Assembly: GCA_029936675.1 (NCBI GenBank)
Contig: JAPYSB010000007.1
Span: 1 to 64,000 of the forward strand
Origin: Dehalococcoidia bacterium
GTDB lineage: Bacteria > Chloroflexota > Dehalococcoidia > Lucifugimonadales > UBA826
Reading direction: 5' to 3'
Length of the DNA stretch: 64,000 bases
Part shown: in pieces, positions 47,938 to 57,679 of the stretch
Position numbering within the stretch: position 1 is the first letter of the stretch
Layout: the number at the start of each line of letters is the position of its first letter
Made by a program: the position numbers and the translations under genes
Notes under the pieces: generated by a model
What the model saw: the letters and a program-made list of their open reading frames with translations, nothing else
What the model was told of the DNA's origin: nothing
The model's database searches: none

Positions 47938-49299
47938 TTAGGGCAAATTTGGATAAATCTCAGGCGGAATCTCTTTAATAACTTCAGAAACCTCTGCAGC
48001 AACAGACAGAGACCCAGTACCCAATATTAAATCACTCTGGCCTGCCAAACTAAAGGCGTGGTCTAACCCTTCAGAAACACTGCCATATGCCTTGGTCGTG
48101 ACAATATCGCAATTGGCAGAAGCTATTCTAACAATTTCCGCCCCGATAGCCTTGGGATGCCTCGAAGATACTGGAATTAGCACGGGATTTAGTGACTTCA
48201 AAGGTTCCAGCATATTGACGATATCATGGCCTCCAATCGCACCAAAAACTATTATAACTTTGCAGTTATCCATATGATCATTAACAGTTTCCACCAACCG
48301 CTCCATTGAGTATGGATTGTGGGCCCCATCGACTATTAAAGTCGGGCCTGATGTTTCTAACACTTCGAACCTGCCTGGCCAACAAACCTTGGACAGCCCA
48401 ACTTCAACTGAATCGTCATCAATTAGATATCCTGATTGCTTTAAAGTCTCAATAGCGCATATGGCAGTAAGGGCGTTTTCCGTCTGGTGAATTCCAAGTA
48501 ATGGTAGTTTGAATTCGTAATTTCGTAGTGGGGTTCTTACGTGGAGATACTGGCCAGACAAATCTTTATTTTTAACATCGACAGAATAATCATCGCTAAC
48601 TTTTTTTACCGGTGCATTACAATCAGCTGCAATTTCTGTCATAACATTCATCGATTCCCAGTGCTGAGGAGATATGATTACGGGAATTTCATCTTTTATG
48701 ATTCCTGCTTTCTCAGAAGCGATTTTAGCTAAGGTATCTCCTAATATATTGACATGGTCAAGGCTGATAGAAGTGATTACGGAAACGATGGGTAATAATA
48801 TGTTCGTCGCGTCCAACCTACCACCTAATCCCGTTTCCACCACCTGGAAATCGACATTCGATTCACGAAAAAAATGGAATGCTGCTGACACCATAAATTC
48901 AAACCAAGTAACTTCACCATATTGACTGTTTTGCCCAGCCTCCAAAACCACCGGCCAGATTTGTTTAACAAGATTGGTAAAATCATTTTTGGAGATCGGT
49001 TCAGGCCCTATCCTAATCCTTTCAGTTAACGAATGTAGATGAGGTGAAGTTGCTAAGCCCACTTTGTATCCAGCTGAACCTAATATAGCGGTAATCATGG
49101 CTGCGGTGGTACCTTTTCCTTTGGTGCCAGCTATGTGGACAGAAGGAACGCCTAAGTGGGGGTTGCCCAACAAAGCACATAGGAGACGCATCCTTTCCAA
49201 GTGAAAAAATGAATGTTCAGGACTATGCTTGCCTCTTTCAAAATCGGCTAAAGTAAGCGTCTGTTCAACGGCACGGTAATAGGCACGATCTTTTTCCAA
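47938..49299 (-). CDS. folC: Folylpolyglutamate synthase / dihydrofolate synthase
   Basis: VHIAGTKGKGTTAAMITAILGSAGYKVGLATSPHLHSLTERI, VVETGLGGRLDATNI, VDGAHNPYS. Confidence 0.95.
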   Translation of the reverse strand: MEKDRAYYRAVEQTLTLADFERGKHSPEHSFFHLERMRLLCALLGNPHLGVPSVHIAGTKGKGTTAAMITAILGSAGYKVGLATSPHLHSLTERIRIGPEPISKNDFTNLVKQIWPVVLEAGQNSQYGEVTWFEFMVSAAFHFFRESNVDFQVVETGLGGRLDATNILLPIVSVITSISLDHVNILGDTLAKIASEKAGIIKDEIPVIISPQHWESMNVMTEIAADCNAPVKKVSDDYSVDVKNKDLSGQYLHVRTPLRNYEFKLPLLGIHQTENALTAICAIETLKQSGYLIDDDSVEVGLSKVCWPGRFEVLETSGPTLIVDGAHNPYSMERLVETVNDHMDNCKVIIVFGAIGGHDIVNMLEPLKSLNPVLIPVSSRHPKAIGAEIVRIASANCDIVTTKAYGSVSEGLDHAFSLAGQSDLILGTGSLSVAAEVSEVIKEIPPEIYPNLP

Positions 49300-49304
49300 G
49301 AGCG

Positions 49305-51320
49305 CTAGAACTGGGTCTGAAGGGGTAACGATCCTGTAGCGGCTGAGGACTGTAAAGATTTAAAATCTACCACACCAGTCGCCTTTATACCTGATTTGTT
49401 AGATGCAGTACGGGATTTACGCGAGCCACCACGTTTGGAGGAATTCAAGGTATCAATAGAACCTGCTTCAGTGATCAAAGAATTTATTCTTTCAACCAAC
49501 GTTTTAGCTTTCTCTATACTATCTTCAGATATGTGGACTTTGAAATCCTCGAAGTTTTCCAGAAGATATGCTGCAGGCACATATCGATCAAAAACACCCC
49601 CGGCGGTTCCCGTTTTCGCGAAATATGCTTTCAGTCTTTCCACGATTCTTGGATTACTCTCCGTGATGGACCTCATAGTCAATGTTTGTTCAAGTTGATT
49701 AGCATAAGAAAGGTTGACCAATTCCAAATAAATCTTTGGCTCAAATAAATCCTCGATATCCGCGTTTCTTACTCTAGTAACTTGCACCCACTTTACAGGG
49801 TTCTCGCCTTCTAATTCGTTTTTCCTGTTAATAGCCTCTATCTTTTCCTTGTTGGTAGGAGTTAAATCCATCATCACTGCGACACTAACATAGTTATCCC
49901 CGAGAAGCGTGACAAAGGTGGAAAGGTTATCCGTGCCACCTACAGGTATTACTACCCACCTTGGATCAATCCTTATACCTGACTCAGCTGCCACCATATC
50001 ACCCAAAACTTGCAGGTATATCAAATCCGAAGGAGAGTTAACCATCAAACAGTGGGGAGATAGAAATAGAGTCTGGGCCATCTGGTACCCCAAAGCCATC
50101 TGCAAGGGGAATACAGTCTCCTTGTCATTATTAACAGGATCATCACTTATCACAGTGCCTACACCATCCATGTCTTGAACTAATCTAATTCGATGCAATT
50201 TCTCCAAATCAATCATAAAAGGTGAATGGGTAGTGTAAAGAACCTGGCATCTTGGTGAAAGCCTTTCATCCATGAATCTCAAGAAATCTTTTTGGGCCAT
50301 TGCATGAAGTGCTGTGCCCGGCTCGTCGAGTAGAATTATCAAGTCGCCACTTTCTGTTTCTTCCAGATGCGAAAAATACGACAAAAAAGAGAAAAACCAA
50401 ACAAACCCCTTCGACCTCTCATCAAACGAGACGGTGACACGGTGCCTCGCATTTTCTATTCTTACGTGTAAAATTTTTCCTTGGTTCAAAGGAGCAGCAT
50501 CCCTAGGGTCGGCCTGAGATACATCAAATTCAACTTTTAACTGGCGATTTTGTTGCCAATATTCAAATATCTCATCAGTTATGGTTATTGAGGCAGATTC
50601 TAACTCAACTTTTATGTCCTCATACCCTAAATCTTTTTCCAAATCCTCTAGAGAAACTCCCGATAAAGTTAACAGAGACAGGAATGTCCTATCGGCGTCA
50701 TCAAAAGGTCCTCCATTTTCTGCCCTCTGCCTGAGCTCATTGATAGATATTTTTCCTCTCATGAGACTGTAATTATCAAAGTAAACGAATTTAGGGAGCC
50801 ATTTTTCCAAAAATTGCTCTGAAATTCTCTCCGAAACATTATTAACATCTTCCACAGGCTGCACAGCACTTTGAAAAGAAGTTGGGGCAGGTGTGGAAGG
50901 CTGAGTAAACGCCGTCACGTTAAGAGGTTGAGAAACTGATTCTGCAAGGCTAATTTTCCAATTTCGTTCATTTTTGTAATTCTTGGTGACAATAACCTTG
51001 TTTGAAGCTAATATCCCATTACCAAAATTCGCCTCGATTTCAGATATTTCCTCATCATTCAGCTCAAATTCTGCCTGTGCCACCTCGCATGGATTTTGAT
51101 CATGAATTTTTTTATATTTGATGTACCCTTTTCGAGGGTAATCTCTAATGCTAAAAGTATCTTCATCACCGGAAATAGAGTTAATCTTCCTAATAGCTTG
51201 AAGAAATGCTGTTTTACCAGACTCGTTTTTACCCACCAGAGCCGTAACATCATCAACTCTAACCCATGAGGAATCGTCAATACTTCTATAGTTGATTACC
51301 CTAGCCTGAGTTAGTTTCAT
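49305..51320 (-). CDS. OLD-family AAA ATPase with degenerate Toprim region
   Basis: 671 aa; TALVGKNESGKTAFLQAIRKIN, DLIILLDEPGTALHAMAQKDFLRFM, VLYTTHSPFMID; Toprim-like segment LMVNSPSDLIYLQVLGDM. Confidence 0.82.
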   Translation of the reverse strand: MKLTQARVINYRSIDDSSWVRVDDVTALVGKNESGKTAFLQAIRKINSISGDEDTFSIRDYPRKGYIKYKKIHDQNPCEVAQAEFELNDEEISEIEANFGNGILASNKVIVTKNYKNERNWKISLAESVSQPLNVTAFTQPSTPAPTSFQSAVQPVEDVNNVSERISEQFLEKWLPKFVYFDNYSLMRGKISINELRQRAENGGPFDDADRTFLSLLTLSGVSLEDLEKDLGYEDIKVELESASITITDEIFEYWQQNRQLKVEFDVSQADPRDAAPLNQGKILHVRIENARHRVTVSFDERSKGFVWFFSFLSYFSHLEETESGDLIILLDEPGTALHAMAQKDFLRFMDERLSPRCQVLYTTHSPFMIDLEKLHRIRLVQDMDGVGTVISDDPVNNDKETVFPLQMALGYQMAQTLFLSPHCLMVNSPSDLIYLQVLGDMVAAESGIRIDPRWVVIPVGGTDNLSTFVTLLGDNYVSVAVMMDLTPTNKEKIEAINRKNELEGENPVKWVQVTRVRNADIEDLFEPKIYLELVNLSYANQLEQTLTMRSITESNPRIVERLKAYFAKTGTAGGVFDRYVPAAYLLENFEDFKVHISEDSIEKAKTLVERINSLITEAGSIDTLNSSKRGGSRKSRTASNKSGIKATGVVDFKSLQSSAATGSLPLQTQF

Positions 51321-51503
51321 ATCTTCTCCACCTCTACGATTTACACCTTATCGTACCTTTTATATTTCTTACCATAGAGAACACGTTCCCATTATATGAA
51401 TGGCCAGTTCAAACTAACCATAGGGAGGCGTCAAAGGCAAGGCATTTATGTACAATGTTTGATAGGCTTGGTATTCCCATCTTGAAACCTGTTTGCGTGC
51501 AAA

Positions 51504-52409
51504 TTATACTTGGCTATACCCACTACCCACACGATCTCGATCAACCCCTGTACCTTTGGCTTCATTTATCCAACCGAATTCTTTAAGAATCTGCTGACTA
51601 TATGTCACTCTACCTGTTACTTTATCTATGGGTTCAGTAGCCAATAATAGTGCCGCCTTGGCCATTAATTCCGGATGCTCACCTCGTGGGTCATCCATGC
51701 CTGTTACCAAATTATGAAAAACGGTTCCGGGTGTAGGAACTACTTGGGAGGGAGACACACAAGTTACCGAAATTCCATCACCATATACTTCCTGAGCTAA
51801 GCCTTGGGTAAATCTCTCTAAAGCTGCCTTCTCGGCTCCATAGCAAGTACCACCAGGGTTTGAGGGAACATTTGAATAGGGGCCACGACCTGGACCGATC
51901 GCCGCTCCGGAGGAAATGTTTACGATACTCCCAGATCCAGTTGAGATCATATCTTCCAATGCTAACTGGCTTAGAATAAATGGGGCGTGGAAATTGACTG
52001 CCCAAGACCTCATCCAGCGGTTAATCGGATAGTCCCTCACAGGAATAAAATATGTCAAGGCAGCGTTATTAACCAGCACATCGACTTTTCCATATAATTC
52101 ATGTGTCTCGGCAAAAAGGCGCTCGCAGTCTTCAGGCAGTGAAATATTGACAGTAACTGGTTCGGCCTCACCTCCAGCTTCCTTGATATCACTCACTGTT
52201 TTTTGTAATGAACCTTCCAGGGGATGATCCCCCTCTTTTAAAGTTCTTGCTGCACAAACTACTTTCCCTCCTTCTTTGGCAAAAATCCTAGCAATCTCTG
52301 CTCCAATGCCTCGGCTCGCACCAGTTACTACGACAGTTTTTCCATCCAAAGTACCCATAACATTTCTCCTTATATAATTCCCATAACAAGCTGACCACCC
52401 TACCACCAA
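51504..52409 (-). CDS. Short-chain dehydrogenase/reductase
   Basis: KTVVVTGASRGIGAEIARIFAKEGG, VDVLVNNAALTYF; Met at residue 18 (MGTLDGKTVV) is the likely start. Confidence 0.9.
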   Translation of the reverse strand: MVVGWSACYGNYIRRNVMGTLDGKTVVVTGASRGIGAEIARIFAKEGGKVVCAARTLKEGDHPLEGSLQKTVSDIKEAGGEAEPVTVNISLPEDCERLFAETHELYGKVDVLVNNAALTYFIPVRDYPINRWMRSWAVNFHAPFILSQLALEDMISTGSGSIVNISSGAAIGPGRGPYSNVPSNPGGTCYGAEKAALERFTQGLAQEVYGDGISVTCVSPSQVVPTPGTVFHNLVTGMDDPRGEHPELMAKAALLLATEPIDKVTGRVTYSQQILKEFGWINEAKGTGVDRDRVGSGYSQV

Positions 52410-52557
52410 ATAGGAATTCGTTAAAGGATTTTATTTTACAAGGTCATCTTCACACAAGATATCCGTTCGATTTGTTGACCCATTTATTGATAAAAATTTA
52501 TAATCTTCGGTAAATGATCCTTACTTTGCACCGAGTCCATGAGAGGTTCTACCAGTT

Positions 52558-54003
52558 GTGAATTTGAGACCAGTTATATTGGCAGGTGGTTCAGGTAAAC
52601 GTTTGTGGCCGCTTTCCCGAAATCAATACCCTAAACCTTTTCTCACCAATAATAGTCATACATCTTTAATCCAAAACACCGTGCAGCGATCACTGAATTT
52701 GGATTTAGCTCTCCCTGTCATCGTTTGCAACGAACAAAATCGATTTTTACTAATTGACCACCTGAATTCCATATCAGCTCAAGTTGAAAAAATTCTTTTG
52801 GAGCCTTTACCCAAAAATACAGCTCCCGCCTTGACGCTTGCAGCACTCTATCTTTTAGAGAATTTGGGAGACCATATTTTATTTTCAATGCCTTCCGACC
52901 ATTTCATAGAGGAAGATGATGATTTCTTAGAGGCGGTAAGTACTGCCTCTAAACTAGCAGAGGACGGGGGGATAGTTACATTTGGAATAGATGTTGAAAC
53001 CCCTGACGTAAACTTTGGCTATATCCAAAAAGGTAAGTCTTCAAGAAGTGGTTACTATGAATTGAAAGGGTTTCACGAAAAACCAGATTCTAAGACCGCA
53101 CATAGAATGCATGAATCTAAAGAATTCCTATGGAACAGCGGGATGTTTTTTGTAAAAGCTAGTTCATGGGTTCACAACTTAAAAATCCATTCTCCAAGAA
53201 TTTTAGAGGCCTGTGAAAGATCCATTCAAAATGGCACAGAGGATGACATATTCTTTCGTCCTGAACCTGAATCATTAGGTGATTGTCCTAGCAAATCTAT
53301 CGATCATGCAGTCATGGAGAACCTGAAACATTCTGAGAATACCTTCAAGAATTGGGTGGTTCCCTTAAAATCATCATGGTCAGATTTAGGATCGTGGAGT
53401 TCTTTCATGGGGTCTCAAATTCCTGATAAATCCAATAACCTGCTGCAGGGCGATGTTATTACTGATTCTGTCCAAAATTCCATAATCGTGAGCGACCATC
53501 GGACTGTGGCGGCTTCTCATGTTGACAATCTGATCATTGTGGAGACACCGGATGCAATATTGGTAGCAGATAGGAACCAAGAACACGAAATTAAAGACTT
53601 AGTGAATAAAATTCCAGCTGAAAGCACGGCGATTTTCGAAAGCCACAAGAAAGTATTTCGACCATGGGGGCATTATGAAATTGTTGATAGCGGAGAAGAA
53701 TTCCAGGTTAAACGGCTAACTGTGTTGCCGAAACACGCGCTTTCACTGCAAATACATAACCACAGAACAGAACATTGGGTGGTGGTATCTGGAGTTGCAA
53801 CAGTTACAAAGGGCAGTGAGAAAATGACACTAGAAAAGAATCAATCAACATACATACCAAGGAAAGTCCAGCATAGATTGGAAAATAAAAAAGACGAAAA
53901 TCTTGAAATAATAGAAGTACAATCGGGTTCATACTTTGGAGAAGACGACATTGTTAGGCTTGAAGATAGGTATGATAGGGCTTCCGGCACATCAAATTTA
54001 TGA
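52558..54003 (+). CDS. Bifunctional mannose-1-phosphate guanylyltransferase / mannose-6-phosphate isomerase
   Basis: LAGGSGKRLWPLSRNQYPKPFL, FSMPSDHFIEEDDDFLEAV, FRPWGHYEIVDSGEEFQVKRLTVLPKHALSLQIHNHRTEHWVVVSG; GTG start. Confidence 0.95.
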   Translation: MNLRPVILAGGSGKRLWPLSRNQYPKPFLTNNSHTSLIQNTVQRSLNLDLALPVIVCNEQNRFLLIDHLNSISAQVEKILLEPLPKNTAPALTLAALYLLENLGDHILFSMPSDHFIEEDDDFLEAVSTASKLAEDGGIVTFGIDVETPDVNFGYIQKGKSSRSGYYELKGFHEKPDSKTAHRMHESKEFLWNSGMFFVKASSWVHNLKIHSPRILEACERSIQNGTEDDIFFRPEPESLGDCPSKSIDHAVMENLKHSENTFKNWVVPLKSSWSDLGSWSSFMGSQIPDKSNNLLQGDVITDSVQNSIIVSDHRTVAASHVDNLIIVETPDAILVADRNQEHEIKDLVNKIPAESTAIFESHKKVFRPWGHYEIVDSGEEFQVKRLTVLPKHALSLQIHNHRTEHWVVVSGVATVTKGSEKMTLEKNQSTYIPRKVQHRLENKKDENLEIIEVQSGSYFGEDDIVRLEDRYDRASGTSNL

Positions 54004-54025
54004 GCAACAGATAAGGGTAATTTAT

Positions 54026-54196
54026 ATGAAGGAAATACCACTCATATTTCCATTTGCGTTGTTGGTCATAATAGTAGCGTTGATGTTTTCCACAGCCTAT
54101 GGATTAGCTGATAGTACGATAAAATCAAAAGGGGCCTCAACAAGTCAATATAAATGGGAAGAAAAAGCTGCTTTTTGGGTTTGTCCTTTTCATTAA
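54026..54196 (+). CDS. Small single-pass membrane protein (56 aa), function unknown
   Basis: MKEIPLIFPFALLVIIVALMFSTAYGLADSTIKSKGASTSQYKWEEKAAFWVCPFH; in-frame ATG inside the longer track ORF. Confidence 0.4.
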   Translation: MKEIPLIFPFALLVIIVALMFSTAYGLADSTIKSKGASTSQYKWEEKAAFWVCPFH

Positions 54197-54223
54197 ATTC
54201 CAGTAGTAAATTAGGAGATTAGT

Positions 54224-54973
54224 ATGAAAAATCTCGACGGTAAAGTAGCCATCGTCACGGGTGCCGCGACAGGAATTGGTTACGGAATATCCAAACGTCT
54301 CGCCAACGACGGAGCAAACTTGGTAATGGTAGATTTGGACGCCAGTATGATGGAGCAATCAGCTAGTGAAATTGCGGCCAGAACACAGGAAGTAGAAATC
54401 TCCATTGGTGATGTTTCCGACCCTAAAACAGCTCAAGAAGCGGTCAATAAAGCAATTACTAAATGGGGAAAGATAGACATACTAATAAATAATGCCGGTA
54501 TAGGTGGGGTTAACGGAAATATTTGGGAATTAGACGTGGAGGAAATGGATAGAGTGTACCGAACTAATCTTCGAGGGGTCTTTTCCTTTTGTCACGAGGT
54601 AATCCCTCATATGTTAGAAAAAGATTACGGGAGAATTGTTAACATCGCCTCTATCGCTGGTAAGGAAGGAAATCCACGTATGGTTCCGTATTCGTCCACC
54701 AAAGCTGCGGTGATCGGCCTTACAAAATCTATAGGCAAGGAACTGGCAGGCACCGGAGTTTTAGCAAATTGTGTTACTCCTGCAGTGGTTCAAACTCGTA
54801 TATTAGAGGAATTCACTCCGGAGCAAGTTCAATATATGGTCGATAGAATACCTATTGGAAGAACTGGTGAAATATCCGAAATAGCTGCTTTGGTGGCTTG
54901 GCTGTCGTCTAATGAATGCTCTTTCAGTACAGGCGCCGTATTTGACATAAGCGGAGGCCGCGCCACTTACTAA
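54224..54973 (+). CDS. Short-chain dehydrogenase/reductase (FabG-like)
   Basis: KVAIVTGAATGIGYGISKRLANDGANLVMVD, DILINNAGIGG, YSSTKAAVIGLTKSIGKEL. Confidence 0.92.
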   Translation: MKNLDGKVAIVTGAATGIGYGISKRLANDGANLVMVDLDASMMEQSASEIAARTQEVEISIGDVSDPKTAQEAVNKAITKWGKIDILINNAGIGGVNGNIWELDVEEMDRVYRTNLRGVFSFCHEVIPHMLEKDYGRIVNIASIAGKEGNPRMVPYSSTKAAVIGLTKSIGKELAGTGVLANCVTPAVVQTRILEEFTPEQVQYMVDRIPIGRTGEISEIAALVAWLSSNECSFSTGAVFDISGGRATY

Positions 54974-55025
54974 CCTTAATTTGAATAAAGCGGTTAGGGA
55001 AATATTGGAATTAGATAAGTTTCCC

Positions 55026-55496
55026 TTATATCTGAAAGGTGTTTACTCCTACTTCAGCACCAACTGAAACAACCCCGCCTTTCTCTACAAATGCCAAGAG
55101 ACCCCTTTTTCCGTCAATTTCTTCCTTCAAACCAGGTCGTATTTCATCCATGCGAGAGCAAGGTTCGCAAACTCCGGTGATTTCCAATACCACGTCGGCA
55201 CCTAAAGACACCCTATCCCCAGCGGAAATAGTTGATAAATCTAATCCTTCCAAAGTTACGTTTTCACGGACTTGACCAGGCTCAAGATCAAAATGGTTCA
55301 ATGTCTCTACATCCATGATCAATACCTGCCTTTTTGAACGCAGCCCATCGGAGCGCAAATGCCTGTCACCGTGCATACCGTGCCCGGTAACAAACTTAGC
55401 CTGAACAACCTCTTCCATCGGCTCACGGCTTCCCAAACATAATCGTAATGAAACTATTGAACCAGCCATAATCAGTAACCTCCATGGGGCCTTCAT
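55026..55496 (-). CDS. MOSC-domain protein
   Basis: GHGMHGDRHLRSDGLRSKRQVLIMDVETL, PGQVRENVTLEGLDLSTISAGDRVSLGADVVLEITGVCEPCSRMDE. Confidence 0.88.
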   Translation of the reverse strand: MKAPWRLLIMAGSIVSLRLCLGSREPMEEVVQAKFVTGHGMHGDRHLRSDGLRSKRQVLIMDVETLNHFDLEPGQVRENVTLEGLDLSTISAGDRVSLGADVVLEITGVCEPCSRMDEIRPGLKEEIDGKRGLLAFVEKGGVVSVGAEVGVNTFQI

Positions 55497-55609
55497 GCTT
55501 CTGTCCCCATTCTACACCTTTTTAAAAAACGGTCCGTTGTATAATCGCCCTCACATCCAATAAATTAAAACCATAAGATAAATAGGCCAAACAAATTAAG
55601 GACAGTTAT

Positions 55610-56560
55610 ATGGATTCACAAGTAACAATTGGTAATGGTGCTTTTAAATATAACGTAGTCGATAATTGGGAACAGATGCCATCTGGCTACTCGTGGCCTG
55701 AAACGGCTGGTGTTGCTACGGACGAGAATGACAATGTATACGTTTTTAACCGCGGTGAGCATCCTATGATGGTATTTGATAAAGATGGAAAATTCCTAAA
55801 ATCATGGGGAGAAGGTGTATTCACGAGAGCGCATGGTGTAAGTAGAGGACCAGACAACACCTTATATTGCACCGATGATGGCGATCATACAGTTAGGCAA
55901 TGCACCCTTGACGGAAAGGTGTTAATGACAATAGGAAACCCCGGAAATCCTTCAGGATTATTCAGTGGAAAACCTTTCAATAGATGTACTCATACCGCAA
56001 CAGACCCAGAAACAGGTGACATTTTTGTGACAGATGGATACGGGAACTCTCGAATACATAAATATTCCCCTGACGGAAATCTCTTGCACTCATGGGGAGG
56101 GCCTGGAACTGGCGAAGGTGAATTTAACATCATACACAACATTGCAACAGACAAAAATGGGTATATTTACATCTGCGACAGAGAGAATCACAGGGTACAA
56201 GTTTTCGATAAGAGCGGAAATTTCGAAGCCGCTTGGTCAAATGTTCACAGGCCCTGTGCTATTTACATAGATGCGCAACAAAGAATTTATGTTGCCGAGT
56301 TAGGTTATGGAAACAATGTAAGTAAAAATGTACCGAACATAGGCCCCAGGGTGAGTGTTTTGGATCAATCCGGAAAAGTATTAGAACGAATTGGAGATAT
56401 GGGATATGGATTTGAAATCGGTCAATTCGCTGCGCCGCATGGCTTGTGCCTTGATTCCAGTTTGAGCATATATGTCGCAGAAGTAGCTAGAACAAATATG
56501 AGTCATTACACTACTCCTCCTGATGTTCTCAGAAGCTTCCAAAAACTAGTCAAAGCCTAG
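55610..56560 (+). CDS. NHL-repeat beta-propeller protein, paralog of 32600-33487
   Basis: VATDENDNVYVFNRGEHPMMVFDKDGKFLKSWG, IFVTDGYGNSRIHKYSPDG, IYICDRENHRVQVFDKSG. Confidence 0.88.
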   Translation: MDSQVTIGNGAFKYNVVDNWEQMPSGYSWPETAGVATDENDNVYVFNRGEHPMMVFDKDGKFLKSWGEGVFTRAHGVSRGPDNTLYCTDDGDHTVRQCTLDGKVLMTIGNPGNPSGLFSGKPFNRCTHTATDPETGDIFVTDGYGNSRIHKYSPDGNLLHSWGGPGTGEGEFNIIHNIATDKNGYIYICDRENHRVQVFDKSGNFEAAWSNVHRPCAIYIDAQQRIYVAELGYGNNVSKNVPNIGPRVSVLDQSGKVLERIGDMGYGFEIGQFAAPHGLCLDSSLSIYVAEVARTNMSHYTTPPDVLRSFQKLVKA

Positions 56561-56642
56561 TAACTGCCCATAGTAGATGCTAATCTACCTCGAACAATCA
56601 ATCCGAAAGAACCATTAACCAATCGAACGAAGGAGGCTGGAA

Positions 56643-57629
56643 ATGGCAGCAACTAAAGCACACAGTAAGTTGGTCCAACAAATGACCGAAGCTGGTTCCA
56701 AATTTTTAGAAAGCCTTTCGCCAGACCAAAAAAACAAAGCTTGTTTCGAATATTTGGATGGAGAAAGAATATTTTGGTACTACCCCCCTATGAACCGTCA
56801 CGGCTTAGCCTTGAGGGACATGGAATCCAACCAAAGGGATTTAGCCTTTAAGTTGATGTCAACTGGTCTGACTAACAAATCATATGAGCAAGCTAAACAA
56901 ATAATTGCTCTTGAAGACGTATTGGGACCTCTTGAGAAAGAGAGCGGTGTGAAATCATTCAAAAGAGATCCTGAATTGTATTATTTCACTATATTTGGAA
57001 CACCTGGTGGAGATGGCCCCTGGGCCTGGAGGGCAGAAGGACATCACGTTTCGCTACATTTCAGCGTCTGGAAAGGTGAAATCATATCTATGACGCCTTT
57101 TTTCTTTGGTGCTAACCCTGCCGAGGTCAGACAAGGACCCAAAAATGGTCTGCGAATCCTGAGCCATCGGGAAGATATTGCGTTCGACTTAATGAATAAC
57201 TTTGATGAAGGGCAGAAAAAGAAGGCGATAATTTATGGAGCCGCACCCTACGACATAATTACATACAACAGCTCCAAAGTTTCCTTACCTGCTCAGGAAG
57301 GCCTATCGATCTCAAAAATGACAGGAACGCAACGAGAAATTATCGAGTCTTTAATATCGGAATACATCAATCAAGTGCCCGAAGAATTGGCACAGAAAAA
57401 ATTTGACGACCTTGAAAAATATGGGTTGGGAAATGTTCATTTTGCCTGGGGTGGTGCTACTGATGCTAGCGGTGAACACTACTACAGAATTCACGGAGGA
57501 AATTTCGTGGTGGAATTCGACAACAGACAAAACAGTGCGAACCATATACATTCTGTATGGCGAGATGTAGACAACGATTTCGCCGAAGATGTCATGAGGC
57601 AGCACCTGCTGGCCTACCACGTACTCTAG
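56643..57629 (+). CDS. DUF3500-family protein
   Basis: 328 aa; WYYPPMNRHGLALRDM, YYFTIFGTPGGDGPWAWRAEGHHVSLHFSV, FFFGANPAEV, RIHGGNFVVEFDNRQNSANHIHSVWRD. Confidence 0.85.
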   Translation: MAATKAHSKLVQQMTEAGSKFLESLSPDQKNKACFEYLDGERIFWYYPPMNRHGLALRDMESNQRDLAFKLMSTGLTNKSYEQAKQIIALEDVLGPLEKESGVKSFKRDPELYYFTIFGTPGGDGPWAWRAEGHHVSLHFSVWKGEIISMTPFFFGANPAEVRQGPKNGLRILSHREDIAFDLMNNFDEGQKKKAIIYGAAPYDIITYNSSKVSLPAQEGLSISKMTGTQREIIESLISEYINQVPEELAQKKFDDLEKYGLGNVHFAWGGATDASGEHYYRIHGGNFVVEFDNRQNSANHIHSVWRDVDNDFAEDVMRQHLLAYHVL

Positions 57630-57634
57630 GATCA

Positions 57635-57677
57635 TTTTTTTAAGAGGGAGGAAATGGATTTCTCCCTCTTAAAAAAA
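57635..57677. terminator. Bidirectional terminator between DUF3500 and dnaK
   Basis: TTTTTTAAGAGGGAG-N11-CTCCCTCTTAAAAAAA between convergent genes. Confidence 0.9.
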
Positions 57678-57679
57678 TA

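Noticed and set aside
47880-48002. N-terminal extension of fabF
   Set aside because: Overlaps folC; the FabF family start is MAKDGTRVVITGLG at 47879.
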